A stretch of 64,000 bases of DNA from Themeda triandra (Eukaryota; Streptophyta; Magnoliopsida; Poales; Poaceae): contig JAENPR010000104.1 in the NCBI GenBank assembly GCA_018135685.1, positions 992,001 through 1,056,000 of the forward strand, in the 5' to 3' direction. Under the pieces are notes generated by a model. That model was not told where the DNA came from and made no database searches. It was given only the letters and a program-made list of their open reading frames with translations. A program made the position numbers and the translations under genes. Positions 35,063-48,100 of the stretch are shown here, one piece after another (the first letter of the stretch is position 1; the number at the start of each line of letters is the position of its first letter).

Positions 35063-38000
35063 TGGGCCTGTTCTAGGATTGAACGTATGTAGCGGAGCAT
35101 TACCGAACAAAATACCTCTGTTTTGCGCTTCCGGTGTAAATACAGTAAAATCGTTTTGGAATCTAGTCTAGCCTAGCATAAGAGGAAGACGAAAGATTGG
35201 GATCCGCGCACGCGTACCTCGAGAGCTGAACCCAAGAGAAGAAGCGGATGATATGCGTGCGGCGGCGGACAGCTAGCAGCCAGTGTCCCGAACATTCTCT
35301 CAATAATAGAGTTTTTATACGGCTGATGAAACGCCAGGATTATTCAGTCCTCCCGGTCCCCCGGAACAACCAAATCTGGGCCGCTCGAATCGGAAAATCC
35401 CTGGACCAAGATAAAAAGCCCACACACACAGAGTCCAGAAAAAGCCCACGACCAAGAGGCTAATCGCACATGAGGACTTGGGCCTAGCAAAGGAGGGAGC
35501 AAGTGTTGGGCTCATATTTTGGCCTCAGAGCATGCACGGATTGAGAGCCTGTGATCAACGGGCTATATTTTTTTTTTTTACCGATCGGGTCATACCCGTA
35601 TTTCATCAACGGCCTATATGAGCCCTCTTGTGTATTTCTTTTCCTCATCTTGTCTTCTAGAGAAAAGAAAAAGAAAAGGAGTTTTTTTTTGAAAGTAAGA
35701 AAAGCAGTTCTTCTCATCTAAAGAAAGACCTACTGTTATGTTTCCTAAAAAAAGACCTCCTGTGATGTCTTTCTGCGTTCTCATGATGACCTTAGCTTGG
35801 CCGAACAAAACAAACAAACAGCACACTCCCACCTGGCCAACCTTTCCTAATACCAGATAAAAGAAGAGAAAAGAAAAAGGCGATCGATTACATTCCACTA
35901 GCCGGTGCGTAGCAATTACAAACTTAATAATCGGATGAGATGATGGAAGAGAAAGTCCGATCGAGAGCGAAAGAAAAGCCACCCACGATCGCATATTCGC
36001 AAGATGGAGGAAATTTAAAAGGGTTTTCTCTTCCATTCCACCGTGGTGCCGGTCGGCAGGCTTGGCTCGCAGTTTGACAGGCAAAGAAGGCAACCAATTG
36101 CCCACTCATGTCAACCGCCACCCATTCGATGCTAATCATGTCCGGCGGCCGCCGGCCGCCGTGTACGTCGAGCACTACACTAGTACCACTCGCCAGTCGC
36201 CACCCAAACCGGAGGCGCGTCACCTGGCGGCCGCCGTGTGTACGTCGCGCACAACCAAGCAACTCGTTATTCCAGACGCCCGAGTTCCCGTGGCCGGTGA
36301 TCGCCCGGCCGGTGTGCTGCACGCATTTGTCGGCTTCCGGCGTGCGTACGTGCCACCCCTTTTCCCTTTTTCGTCCTTCAGCTAGCGCCTAGCGCTTGGC
36401 AGCAGGCACATGTGCATTCTTATATCCCTGCGTTCTATACGATGTTGTACATTTGTTACGCCCGGCGGCCGGCGGCGGGGTACGGCGAGCGACGACGGAC
36501 AACACGGCCAATCGGTCTTTAGTGTCGCTGCTGCTGCCTTGCTGGTGCGTGCGTGGATTCGATTGATCGGACATGGTGATCGGTCCACTTGGCGGGCGCC
36601 CACGCCACGTCTGCGATGCCGTCGCGGTGTCGCTGCCTCGCTGGGTTTTGGGATGCGGTGTAGTACTGCTACTGGTACTGCATGGTTCCGACGTGACGGT
36701 GGTCCTGTTGTATTCGTGCCTGCGATGGCTGCGTGGCGTGGGCTAAAGTGAATAGTGACGCGACCTTGATGAATGGTGATGGAATCGGATTCGTCCGTGC
36801 GGCTGCTTCATGTCGATTGACGTGTCATCGTACCGGCGAAAAGCTGCAGCTGTTCAGGTCTCACGTGATGCCACCATCATCACCACACTGGTCGAAAAAG
36901 CTTTACTGTACGATGCATGAGGGATATCGCACTGTTGCACATTGGTGGAAATTATTGGCATGGAAGAAAATCCAGCTCAAAAAAAGGAAAAAACTACACC
37001 CTAAATGCTAGTACTAATTCAGGATCACCTTGAAAATCAAATGGAAAAAGAAATCTAGCTCCCGAAAACAAAAGAAATTAAAGAAAAAAAAAGGATAAGG
37101 GTGACTGTAATAACCGGAACTCAGAAATTTTGGATTATGAGCGCTATGACTTTTTTCCGAACCATGAGCGCTATGACTATGACTTTGACTTGATATAATC
37201 ATTCAATTGTGATTTTTCTTGTCTATACCGTATGACATAATATTTTACTACTACCAGTGTGGAGCGACATAAAAAAAATCCAACTCCGATCCACGTCGTT
37301 ACTCATTGGGTCCAATATGTTCCAAGTTCAATTGCACATTATAAAGGCCGACTTCTGACGGAGCGAAGCGTCATTGTAACCCAACTCTTGATAATAGTGA
37401 TGAGTGTTTGTTGGCTGGCGCTCGTGGTTTTCCCATTCGCATTGTAGGGGTTTTCCACGTTAAATATTGTGTTTCCGTTGCGAGAGTAGTCCGCGATAAG
37501 TGTAATTTGGGGTAGCTCTTCCTTGTAAAATTCTAGGAACCCACAAATTGTGTGGCCCTTCGGTGTCGTTATAAAAACTCTTCTTCTTAAATGCAATGGT
37601 ATGCAAGTCTTTTACGTATTCGAGAAAAAAAATTCTATATCTCCGCTGTGATTGCTCTTGTGTTCTTCGTCGTTTATTCGCCGTCACTCACAACACATTG
37701 CCTGTTAGTGCAGAATCATTTTCAGCCAGCACGCGCCAAACGTTTGCAGTAGCTTTTGTCACTCCCTCGTGAGCGGTGTGAGCCCATGCGACGCGACCCA
37801 CGCCGGTCAAAATGTCAAATGCAGCGGTGCACAACTACGGTAGTGCGCGCGTGAGTGCGACCGAGAGGAAAGCATCTTCTTCCTTCAGGCCGCCACTTAT
37901 TAAGCACCTAGCTAGCTTCTGCCAAGAGGAATAATATGGATTTCTTACACAGTCACACCAGCCTGATTAGTGGTAAGCACGCACGCATTTCTCAAGTGCG

Positions 38001-38929
38001 GTGCTCGATCAGACACTTTCTGCTCCACCGGGTACGCTGTTCTCGACCCGACACCATGTGTTCAGTGTTCGGAAAGTTGCACTACTTTATTTCATTCACA
38101 TTCATGCGTGCTGCAGCAGGGCACTACGGGGACCATTGTTGCATTCCAGTGGACTGGAGCGCACGCAGACGCAGGACGACTGAGGCGGTATTGCGATGTT
38201 CGGTGTTGAGAATGCGATCGTGTACGTACGCACCACTTGTTTTCTAGTCATACTAAATTGCAATCCAGCGCGAATCTTGCAGGGGCCACGCACGCAATTT
38301 ATAAACTACTGTGTACTAATCACTTTATCATGTTGTTATATACTATTATCGCTTATTATATACGATGGGCGTGTGATCGATGAGATGGCATCTCGCACCT
38401 GTATGCACTTTTGTCCGTTGCGCGCATGCATCTCTAGTACATATAAAATCGTCACACAACTAACGGTGGTGGTACAGTCATGATCGAAGGCCCTCGTCCG
38501 CACGGAAAACGTAAAAGAATACCATGCAGATCTAAGAGAGATTCTCTCTTCCGGAAAGCTAATCATCCAGCGTTTTTTATAATGCCACCCTGACCATTAA
38601 TCACATGAACCATGGTTGTCTTGTCTGATCGATCGAGTGTCGACTAGCCGGCTATCCGACGGGTTTATTAGGTAATCAATCAGGTTCTGCAAAAGGCCGG
38701 GGAAGAAATAAAATAAATAGTCTGGTCCATCCCCCCCCCCCCCCCTCCTCTCTCTAGTCCTCTACGGTTGTTCCAGTGCCTTCTGAGAGATCGATCATCG
38801 ATCGATTTGTTTAGCCTTCACATGTCACCGCATGCATGCATGTGGGTTGTATTTGTACCGTTGTGGTGGCGGGCGTGGAGAGGAAAAAAGGGAATGTTAT
38901 CCACGAGGGATTAGGTGGGGGTTTTTTTT
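35063..38929. other. intergenic region, no gene recognised
   Basis: Mixed composition. A GC-rich part at 36060-36760 contains a diverged 24-bp direct repeat (CGGCCGCCGTGTACGTCGAG near 36153 and a variant near 36228). A poly-C tract lies near 38731-38747. The short open frames in GC-rich parts lack domains or splice context. Confidence 0.5.
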
Positions 38930-39940
38930 CCAATAAAAAGTATAGAGTTTACTAAGATCTACAATTTTCGTATGAATTTTGTATTGTATATAAAAACTAG
39001 TATAAATTATTTTAATACAATTATTTCTAGAGAGACACGGATCTGTTAAAAGTGTTGTCTCCGTTAATCAATTTTTAGATGCGAAATTTGAAATGCCCGC
39101 CTTTGTTATTAGCCATTTTTAGAGGCACAGATTATATTGTCTCTATAAATAGTCGACAAATTAAACAAAGACAAACTAGTTATGATGTGATGTCTACCCC
39201 TGTAATGATTAACAGATGCAGAGTGTTGTCTTAGATCCGCTTGACCATTAATAGGTGACTTCTTATGTAAATAAAGTTCTCTTGAAATCCTATTTTAAGT
39301 AGTGTTTTAAACTTGTCTCTTGTGGTTAGTCTCAATTCTAGTTCTTGTACGTACTGTACCTCTGTTAGCTTTAGGATATTGACGCAAGAGAGGTTCTTCT
39401 TCATATGGATGGTCGGTCTAGATGAGGAAATGATGATGATATTTGTTTCATAATAATTGTGCAAGCGACGAGGAAGAGCCATTTGTGATTTGTGTATTAA
39501 GTGTAACTTGCTTGGTTAAGCTCAAATCTTTGGTCTAACACAGGCGATCATATTTTCTTGAATTTATTATAGAATTTAACGATGTTATTCTTTTACACAT
39601 ACTACTAGAAAAATGATTTGAGGAGATAATATCTCTAATTAACACAGACAGACACATCTAAAGACCGTCTTCGTAAATGATGAGACATAACCCTGCCTTT
39701 GTTAATCATTTTCAAAGAGGCAAGCATCCTAAGGTGCCCACCTATATACTAATAGTCAATTAACAGAGGCATGTGTCCTAAAACGTCTATTGATTAATTT
39801 GTGCCTCTAAAAATCGATATTAAGAGAAGTGGGCATTCTAAGAGCCTAACTCCAGAAATTGTTTAAAAAGAGGTAGACAACTTAAGAGGACCGCCTCAAC
39901 ATTGTATCTAAAAAATTTACCGCTTGATACGATCTATAAC
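38930..39940. mobile_element. CACTA-like transposon debris
   Basis: CATACTACTAGAAAAATG at about 39597 resembles the CACTACTAGAAAAA end of grass CACTA elements. Flanking DNA on both sides holds repeated words such as AGAGGC, GCCTCTAAAAAT and TTTGTTAATCATTTT, as in subterminal repeats. No transposase remains and the borders are uncertain. Confidence 0.4.
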
Positions 39941-41509
39941 TTTGCAGCTGAGAAGCTTTTTTATTTCAAATTGGATAGAATTCTAAACTATTTATTAAAT
40001 TCTTAGATTTAAAATTTAAAAGTTTGAAACAACCTTAGGTTATCATGATATATATCAAAACTATAGTTCTCAGTACAATCTACAAATATATGGTTCCACT
40101 TCACCCAAGTTCAAGCATCAACTCACTGAGCGAGCATTCGATTTTGTGCCCAACTAACTTATGCCCTGACGAACCGCAACAAGACGGATCGATACAAACG
40201 AATGAATGTGGTACCCGACACATGAATGAGCTAGGATCAATAATGATTTTGTTCCTCGCTGCTTTATTCCACATCTAAAGAAAACGTGCACATTTAGCAA
40301 ACGGGTTGTGGGGATGAACGATGTATTAACGGTTGGAGGAGCACATGGCCGTCATCATATACCAACTACTATCAGTTGTTGGCAAGAGAGTTTCTGAGAT
40401 TAAAAAAAAAACTTGCATGGTACTTAAAAAGGTACTGTACTAGGATGGATCCAACAGTAGTACCAGCCCTACACACATGAGGCCGGCTGCCCTGTCCAGG
40501 AGCATGTGCACTGTTTCCCTCCTGCTCTGGGCCTCTGGCTCATGCATAGGATCCGGCAAGCGTTTTCCCTTCCCATTTTCCTATTTTTGGATTCAAAATA
40601 ACCACATGTCTACACAGCAGTTTTTTCTAGATGTCCATCTCTTTCCTTATAGGGCGACCACAGTTTCTCTTTCTTTTTTGATGAATTCACAAACAGAGTC
40701 TCTCTCTCTCTCATTCTCTCCATGGTGACTTTTAGCATTTGAAAACTGAAAAAAAAAACTTTTTCACAAAAAGGGTTTCAGATTATTTCCTATTTGTTAA
40801 TTTGACTATGAAGACCTAATAATAAGCCACAAAGCTAAATGTAGGTTTCATTTGAAATGCAAGCGACAGCGGGTCAGTCAAAAGTTTGATACCAGGAAGT
40901 TTAGGCATAGATCATCTAAACTGGTAGACAAATGGATATACCATTTTTAGTCCACGTCCCAATTTAGTTGCTAAAGGGGAACTAAATTGGATTAATAATA
41001 ACTACTAGACCATGTATGATGTATCTAAACAACATAAAGTTAAATTTTAAAAAGCTAAACTTTACTGACCTGACAATTAGTTCTATTAACTAGTCGACTA
41101 GTAATAATTAATCTTAGGTGTTCCAAACATATGCAAAGACTTGGGACTGTTCCCAATATATGCAAAGACTTGGGACCATGTTTCTTTGGATGATTTTTAG
41201 CTGATGTGGTTGTTATGGAAGTCGTGCCAGTTTCTAGCACTGGGACTGCCCTAATTATACTATGTTGGATTATGGCTGCTCTAGCATCTGACGAGAATAA
41301 TTGATAGTCACCGCATATACCGAGTAAAGAATGCATTGCACTTCTTTCTCATTTTTTAGGAAAGAATGCAGTGCATCTATTATGTGTAAAAGCTCAAGGT
41401 AATGTCAAGATATTGTATTGCTGGGTTTAAATGGAGTTATTTTAATATGTTATCTTTTTCTCTGTGTATTAGTATTAGAAATTAGAGAAAGTTAAATGTG
41501 CCTTAAGGA
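39941..41509. other. intergenic region, no gene recognised
   Basis: AT-rich. A short direct repeat (ATATGCAAAGACTTGGGAC at 41129 and 41158, offset 29 bp) is present. Nothing else stands out. Confidence 0.5.
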
Positions 41510-41588
41510 CATATGCTCCCACACATCCACCATCCAATGTGCATGGACATGTGTGCACATTGAGTAGTGTATGTTGTGGGAATATATG
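41510..41588. repeat. imperfect hairpin, 36-bp arms
   Basis: The left arm CATATGCTCCCACACATCCA... (41510-41545) pairs with the right arm (41553-41588), which reads CATATATTCCCACAACATAC... on the other strand. The loop is about 7 bp. Both arms end in AATGTGCA. Confidence 0.6.
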
Positions 41589-41782
41589 TGTGGGAAAAAA
41601 ACCGTCTCGCTAGAAATTATCTCTATGGGTATATGGATATGTGCAAGTCACAACATTATTATACTTCGTTCATTTGCACATATCTATTTTTATATAGAAC
41701 CTAAAGCAAAGTCAAATAAGATCATACAATAAGGTGCTCAACTGAAATCAATGACGAAACTAGGGGGCCAGCAGGGGCCATG

Positions 41783-41821
41783 CCCCCCCCCCCCCCCCCC
41801 CCACCCCCACCCCACCCCACC
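41783..41821 (+). repeat. poly-C/CCCCA tract
   Basis: Twenty C residues are followed by CCCCCA/CCCCA units. The complementary strand is a run of G-tracts. Confidence 0.9.
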
Positions 41822-42058
41822 CATATGGAACCTCTTTTTTTGCACCCTTGCAAATTAATTTATAGCAAAAATAAGGCATAAAATCACACATGTTTATCAT
41901 AGTATTGTGAATCTTTCATAATAATACTAACTATATATGTAGAAACATTGAAATCATTTTTGACATACACTTATATATTTATCACACTAAAAAGTGATAT
42001 ATATTTGTTTGTTCCCTCCCTTTAATCAAAATTGCTCGCCTCGCCACTGCCTAAAATA

Positions 42059-42295
42059 CTCCCTCCATGGTGGTAGTTCAATTCGTTTTGGACTTTGACT
42101 TCTTATTTTTATGAAAATATTTCTTGAAAGTGATATATGTATATTTTTTGTGAAAGTACTTTTCAAGACATGTTTATTCATATGGTTTTTCACATTTCAA
42201 AACTCAACAACCTAATAAAAGTTATTTATGATTTATATTCTTAATATTTGACGTATGCCTTGTCTAAAACGACTTAACTACCAATATGGAGGGAG
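42059..42295. mobile_element. Stowaway MITE (237 bp)
   Basis: It begins CTCCCTCCATGGTGGTAGTT, and the complement of the other end reads CTCCCTCCATATTGGTAGTT. It is flanked by TA on both sides. These are the Tc1/mariner-type Stowaway signature and target duplication. No coding capacity. Confidence 0.9.
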
Positions 42296-42299
42296 TATC

Positions 42300-43413
42300 A
42301 GTTTTGTTCCACGTCACATGCATCAAAATCAGTGCCTGTATATATGAATGAAGTATGAGAAGCTTAACTTGGCACTAGGTGCTTAAAGTGTGCTAACAAG
42401 TTTATAAAAGGAGTTTTACTTTTTTTTTTACGCAGGTGTTACACTAGTATGAACACCTCTCGAAGACGGGGACAAGTGGACAACAAACCATAAGATTGGA
42501 CGGGTAGCTACACTAAGTCAAGAACTCGATTTCATCAAAAAAAAGTCAAGAACTTGAACCTGGCGTAGGTTCCACTGTAAAAATCTAACCAATGAGCTGA
42601 GCTGGAATAAAGAATATCAACTGCAATTTTCTAATTCCCTGCCCGACCCACCCCTTGCAATAATTTTTTTCGAAGACATGCCTTGGCACGTTACTCATTA
42701 AGGGGAAAATAGAATGTTTTTACAATCCGACCGATCTATAGGCGAGATGCCCCAGACCGACGGACGACACACTTACACAAGGCGCCGGCTCTACGGCGGT
42801 GCTTCGGGGGTTGTACTGACTACTGAACCGAATGTGCGACAGAGATGCTGAGACGATCTAGCTAGTCCGGCGTCGGAACGAAGTCCGTCGACGCTGCGAG
42901 GCGCGCCCGACGACTACCGCGCTGCGGAAACAAAACCTGGAAGGCCTGCTTCCTGGCAACCCCTTGCAATAATTGGAGTTCACTCATAGAAAATGTCCAC
43001 GAGGAAGGCTAGAACATCTAGATGTGCATGCATCGTGCAACTTTGAATCTGCAAATTTTCTTCTCGACAAATCTGCTTTGAAGTTGGAACGAATAGCACA
43101 CATGCTGACATGCAGAGGCGACTTTAAGACGCCTCCTTTTATGCATGTGCGATAACTAGTGCCGTCAGGCATCAGAGGGATTAGACTAATCCCGTCCGCG
43201 GTGCCATGACCACCAGATGACCACCACCTTATCGGAGCAAGGAATCTTCAGACTCCAGTGGAGACCAAGAACCCACCGCACTCGCCAAACCGTGTCGTCG
43301 TCGCGATTCGTGAATACAAGTAATAACGCATAGATCACGGCGTCCAATGCTTGCTCTGTTTCGAAGGGGACGAATACGACGAACAAATCGTGCGTACGTG
43401 CCGTGGCGACACG
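42300..43413. other. intergenic and probable 3' UTR of the P450 gene
   Basis: No gene recognised. The part next to 43413 is downstream of the minus-strand P450 stop codon and probably includes its 3' untranslated region. Confidence 0.5.
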
Positions 43414-45006
43414 TTAACTTGGTGGTCGTCGGAGCTCGCTGGCACGAAGAGCTCGCCGCCGCACTCTGACAGGCACGCCCCCGGCGAATGTGGCGGTAAG
43501 GCCTGGCGCGAACTTTGGGCGGTGGGAACTCCGGCCGACGGCCTCGATGTCGAAGCTCTGCACGACGGAGACGATGACGGACTTCATCTCCATGATGGCC
43601 AGCTCCCTGCCGACGCAGACGCGCACGCCGCCCTGGAAGACCGGGTACCGGTAGGGGCTCTCCGGCACGAACCGGCCGCCGTGGAGCCAGCGGTCCGGCC
43701 GGAACTCGGCGTAGTCGGGACCCCACACGGACTCCATGCGGCCCATGGCGTAGGTGTGGTAGGTCACCCGGGTGCCCCTGGCGACGAATGTGCCGTCCGG
43801 GAGAGTGTCGTCGCCGGCCGCGAACTTGGAGTCGAACTGCACCGGCGGGAACAGACGCATGCACTCGTGCAGCGCCGCGTGCACGTAGTGCATGTCCTTG
43901 AGCTTCTTCAAGGTGGCGTCGGCGGCGGCGTGGCCGTCACTGTCTCTGTCTCCGGCGACGCGGGAGACTTCGTCCCGGATCGCGGTGGCCACGTCGGGGT
44001 GGTCGGAGAGCAGCAAGAAGAAGGCGGTGAGAGCCGAGGCGACGGTGTCACGGCCGGCCAGCATGAAGCTCACGACGATGTCGCGGAGGTACTTGTCGTC
44101 GTTGATGGAGCCCATGAAGCGCGACAGGAGGTCGTCGCCCGAGGCGGCGGTGCCGAGCTTCCGGCGCTGCCGGATGACCTCAGCGGCAAGCGTGTCGACG
44201 AGGCGGATGGCGTCGCGGAGTTCGCGCTCCTCCCCGACGTTGAGCAGCCGCTTCAGCTTCCAGAACACGTGCATGGGTGCCGTCGCGCGTCGCGCGGAGA
44301 GCATCGACGCCGTGTCGAACGCGTCCGCGAACGCCGACATGGGCAGCGACAACTCCAGGCAGCCGGGGTCAAGGCCGAACGAGATCCTGCATATGCAGTC
44401 GAAGGCAAAGCGGCGGAACACGTCCTGAAGGTCCAGCACCCTCTCGCCGTCGCCGTCTCCGGTTGCAGAGTGAAGCAGAGGAATGAGCCGGCACCGCAGC
44501 TCGGAGGCCACGACGCCCGCCGCGAAGCCGCGCAGCGCCGGGTACGCGAGCTCGGCAGCGGCGAGCTTGCGCTGGAATAGCCAGGAGTCGCCGTCGACGT
44601 TGAATATCCCGCGGCCGAGGAAGTCGGCGAGGATGGCCGAGAACGGGGCGCCCTTGGGGTAGTTGTCGAAGCGGCCGCGCAGCATGTGGTCGACGGTGGG
44701 CGGGTTGGCGGTGACCACGTTGCCGAGCACATGCACGTGCACGGTGCGCCCGGGCGCGCGGCGCAGGAGGTGCGCGTACCAGTCGCAGAGGTTGTCGAAC
44801 TCGGCTGCCCACGACGCGGACACGTACGCCTCGCACACCGCGCACGTGCACCACCATGGCGGCCGCCGTAGCAAGGCCAGGAGGACGGCTAGGGCGACCG
44901 TGCACGCCGCCGACGTGAAGAAGACGGCGGCCACCACATGCGGCTGCAAGGAGCTCGCCTGCAGGGCTTGAGCTGCGACGTACAACGTGGTTGCATATGC
45001 GACCAT
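43414..45006 (-). CDS. CYP94-family cytochrome P450 (single exon, 530 aa)
   Basis: A heme monooxygenase anchored in the ER membrane. CYP94 enzymes hydroxylate fatty acids at the omega end, and some oxidise jasmonoyl-isoleucine. Seen: a hydrophobic anchor at about 25-46, followed by RRPPWW; the family block DFLGRGIFNVDGDSWLFQRK (128-147); the I-helix oxygen-binding motif AGRDT (317-321); ExxR as ECMR (381-384); FRPDRW (435-440); and the heme-binding FQGGVRVCVG (457-466) with axial Cys about 464. The proline-rich hinge is short. All key residues are intact and the length is normal for the family. There is no intron, as usual for CYP94. The start is the first ATG, 150 bp downstream of a TATA box. 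The subfamily (94B, C or D) is not assigned, so jasmonate turnover is only a possibility. GC content is high, as in many grass single-exon genes. Confidence 0.95.
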   Translation of the reverse strand: MVAYATTLYVAAQALQASSLQPHVVAAVFFTSAACTVALAVLLALLRRPPWWCTCAVCEAYVSASWAAEFDNLCDWYAHLLRRAPGRTVHVHVLGNVVTANPPTVDHMLRGRFDNYPKGAPFSAILADFLGRGIFNVDGDSWLFQRKLAAAELAYPALRGFAAGVVASELRCRLIPLLHSATGDGDGERVLDLQDVFRRFAFDCICRISFGLDPGCLELSLPMSAFADAFDTASMLSARRATAPMHVFWKLKRLLNVGEERELRDAIRLVDTLAAEVIRQRRKLGTAASGDDLLSRFMGSINDDKYLRDIVVSFMLAGRDTVASALTAFFLLLSDHPDVATAIRDEVSRVAGDRDSDGHAAADATLKKLKDMHYVHAALHECMRLFPPVQFDSKFAAGDDTLPDGTFVARGTRVTYHTYAMGRMESVWGPDYAEFRPDRWLHGGRFVPESPYRYPVFQGGVRVCVGRELAIMEMKSVIVSVVQSFDIEAVGRSSHRPKFAPGLTATFAGGVPVRVRRRALRASELRRPPS

Positions 45007-45156
45007 GATGAAGAACTGCAGCGGTGCAGCCTCGCCCTTGGGCTGGCTTCTCTATCGCTCCGCGTTTCGCCCGCGTGCCTTTGAGCCTCTATAAGGTGCT
45101 TCACGTCTGTGGTGAGTGAGCTTGCTTGTGCTGTGGCAATCTCAGAGCACACAGCG

Positions 45157-45167
45157 TTTTTTATATA
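45157..45167 (-). promoter_or_regulatory. TATA box of the P450 gene
   Basis: On the minus strand TATATAAAAAA lies about 150 bp upstream of the start codon. This implies a leader of roughly 120 nt. Confidence 0.7.
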
Positions 45168-45169
45168 CA

Positions 45170-48100
45170 GGAATAGCAGGCATTTTTAAAAAATAAAACT
45201 GTTAAATTATGCAGGGAGAGTGTACTGTGCATCATACAATATAGTACGTGCCAGGACATGTACGTTTGTTATTCCCCTATTCTATGGTTAGTTTGGAGTT
45301 TGGACCCATGCTTCCATTAACCTTTCATGGCCATTCTCTCTTCCCTTTTAGCATGGTTATTTTCTTTTTTGCTTCTTGCGTTCTTGAAACTGGTTCATCA
45401 AAACGAGCTACTGTACCGAGCTGTAATTTTATAAGATATAGGTGAATTCGTCACGTGTTGACGCAGGAATTTAAGATAATTATAAAAAACAAGATAAGCA
45501 AAACTTTAATCAATAATTAACATGTTACCAAATAAGAAAGTATCATGGGGAAAACTTTAGAGCTCATGGAATGGCCTTTCGTGCAAGTAAAAAAGTGATT
45601 AAGTGAAAGGGTTGACACTGTCTGGTGTTTTTGGAGAAACAATATAGATGTCACCAAGGTCTGTCTAGGAGGGTCGTAATTTTGCCCATCAACATGATAA
45701 ATGATTCAAAATTTTATACAATACAAGTGACTTATAACTTGCCGGGCCGATTTTAATAAGTTTCTCAAATGCAAGATTGAATTGAACGTTGTGTTCGACT
45801 CGTCGACTAATAAAAAAACATATATGATTCGTCTAATTTGGACTCCAAATGAATTAATTAATTGAAAGATTTTATGTGCTTGGCGTACAATAGAACCTGT
45901 TAGGCCGGTTTACCTACATATGCGTGGGTGCCCAGCCCCCTTGAAAACCAGCCAGGCCAGTTTGGCATCTGTCTAGCCCATTTTTTCCGTCCTATTATAG
46001 AGCTATTGGTTTTCAAATCGGTTCCGGACCTATTTTGGCGTGGAAAACTTGAAGATTATGATGTGGACTTATTTTCTACTAAGATAAGACCACCCCCCCT
46101 CTTTATAAATGAGAGGATCATGGCCGTTAAGAACATTCAACAATCGAATCACCTTTTTATATCTATAACTCCTTTGTGTCCTCTTTCAACTCTACATTGT
46201 TGTTCATCGCTTGATATCCAATGACCAAGGATGGAACCCTAGGCTTGTCAGCCGACCTAGGGTAACTTAGTAACGTCCTTGCCCCCCACGGGGTCCCTCC
46301 TAGGTCAGAGTTTTGATGATTCCTTTGCTAGTAGGAACTAGTTGTTCTTTGTCACACAAACAAGATTGGTTATACTTCGGTAGTTTGCTCGTAACCTCTC
46401 CGTTTTCACCATGTAAGTGTGATATCCTCGCTGCGTTTTTCGGTCCGTGGCGGCCTGGACGATCTAGCCGTAGCTAGTGTGTGTGACCCAAAATCAATAA
46501 GGTATGTGTAAACTACTATATAGATGTTTTTTTATTTTACAATCATCTTCCATTTTTAGGGATGATCTATAGAGTAAATTGTCTATAGAAATATTGGGTT
46601 GCACTATAGCTTTTAACCATCTGATTTTTGGTGTGTTTGGTTCTTTTAATCAGTTTGCCTGGGCAAGCTTTGCCTTGCTAGACTAGAAGAGTCATTTTCT
46701 GCATTGGCAAAGAAAAACTAGCCAGCACAAGCCCCGTGATACTCTAACCAGATATAGCATCTTACCTCCATATCCTTGCCGGTGTGGCCACGACTCCATA
46801 GATGTTGACAGGGACAGATTATGCATATGTTCATTATTCACGTGGACTAGTGCGCATGCACATGTAATGACTCGCTTGGCAATAATCGTCAATATATAGT
46901 AGCAACTGCAGCGTAAATAAACCGATTGCAATAGGCTTGGTAGTTCTAGGTGTTGGGAACACGTATCCTGTGCAAATTACAACTTTCGTGAAACCCTGTG
47001 CAAACCATGGTAAAAAGGTCATCTAAATTCATAAAAAAAAATCACAAATGTAAACGATATGATGACACATAACTTTGTAAAATATCTTGTCCAAACTCAA
47101 TTTCGTTTGTGAGATATAAAAATAACAAATTTCTACTAACTTTCAATCACAACTGTAGTCTCTTGTGGTGCTAAAAAAACCTAGAAAGTTCGTTAGTTCC
47201 GCTTGATTAACGACTGCATGTGCTTCTATTTCTGCTTAGTTGGTCTCCACAAACCAACAAGAGCATGATTGGCCACTGGTATTAATCAGTGCAGTACGAG
47301 CTGTGTCTAAACTCATATACGAGGTGTGTGACGAGGAGAACTCTAGGCTTTCTTCTACCACCATATGATTGTTGCCGAGCTGTCCTTGTTATTAGTGTCA
47401 TGCGCATATAATATATATCAAATCATTGTCAATGCAAGCATGTGGAGACAGATTCCTAGCTAGCGATTATCTTCGAACAGTTAATGCACAAGCAACACGA
47501 TAGATTTGCTACGCCAATCATGTTCTGCTGTGATCTAGGATTCCAACACCCAAAGCACAAGTGGTGAAGTACCTTTGTGTGTATCTGTGTGTGGTGGTGG
47601 GGGAGAAAGGAACTTGCCGTAAGTGGATCAGTAATTATCTTAAAAAGTCAAAATTACTTCAAATTACAATTATTTTAGTTTTCCAATTTACCCTTTGACA
47701 AAACTACTATTCTCTATTTCTCCTCGTACAAGTTGAATCGACAAGGTGGTTGTGATTTGTGAACATCTAGTATGGCACGCTTTCCTCACCCCCTCGCATG
47801 AAGCTGCACAAACTTGTGGACGCCTCCTTGTTCGAGCGATGAGGGGTCAAAGCGCCCCGAGGGTGAATGCGCAACGATGGGGCGTACGAAGGAGATCATG
47901 ATGGGGGCAATGCCGGCCCTAGGGGGAGGGCAGGAGGGGCGACGGCCGAGGGCCCAGGCGAGGAAGGGGCCCAAATCCATGTATGCAAACCTCCATAGTC
48001 CAGGCCCTATATGTAGTCAGCCTTTTGTTTTCTTTCTCCATGTCGTGGAATCCCCAGCGGAACCGTCGCGCTCGTGGCTCGCATCACTCTAATCGCGACT

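Noticed and set aside
36060..36760. GC-rich open frames on both strands
   Set aside because: No start context, splice pattern or domain; the patch includes a diverged direct repeat instead.
43351..44580. 409-codon open frame on the plus strand
   Set aside because: It is the antisense of the GC-rich P450 gene and has no domain; its length follows from high GC3 on the coding strand.
45928..46224. 98-codon plus frame
   Set aside because: No recognisable domain, atypical codon use and no promoter or neighbouring exons.
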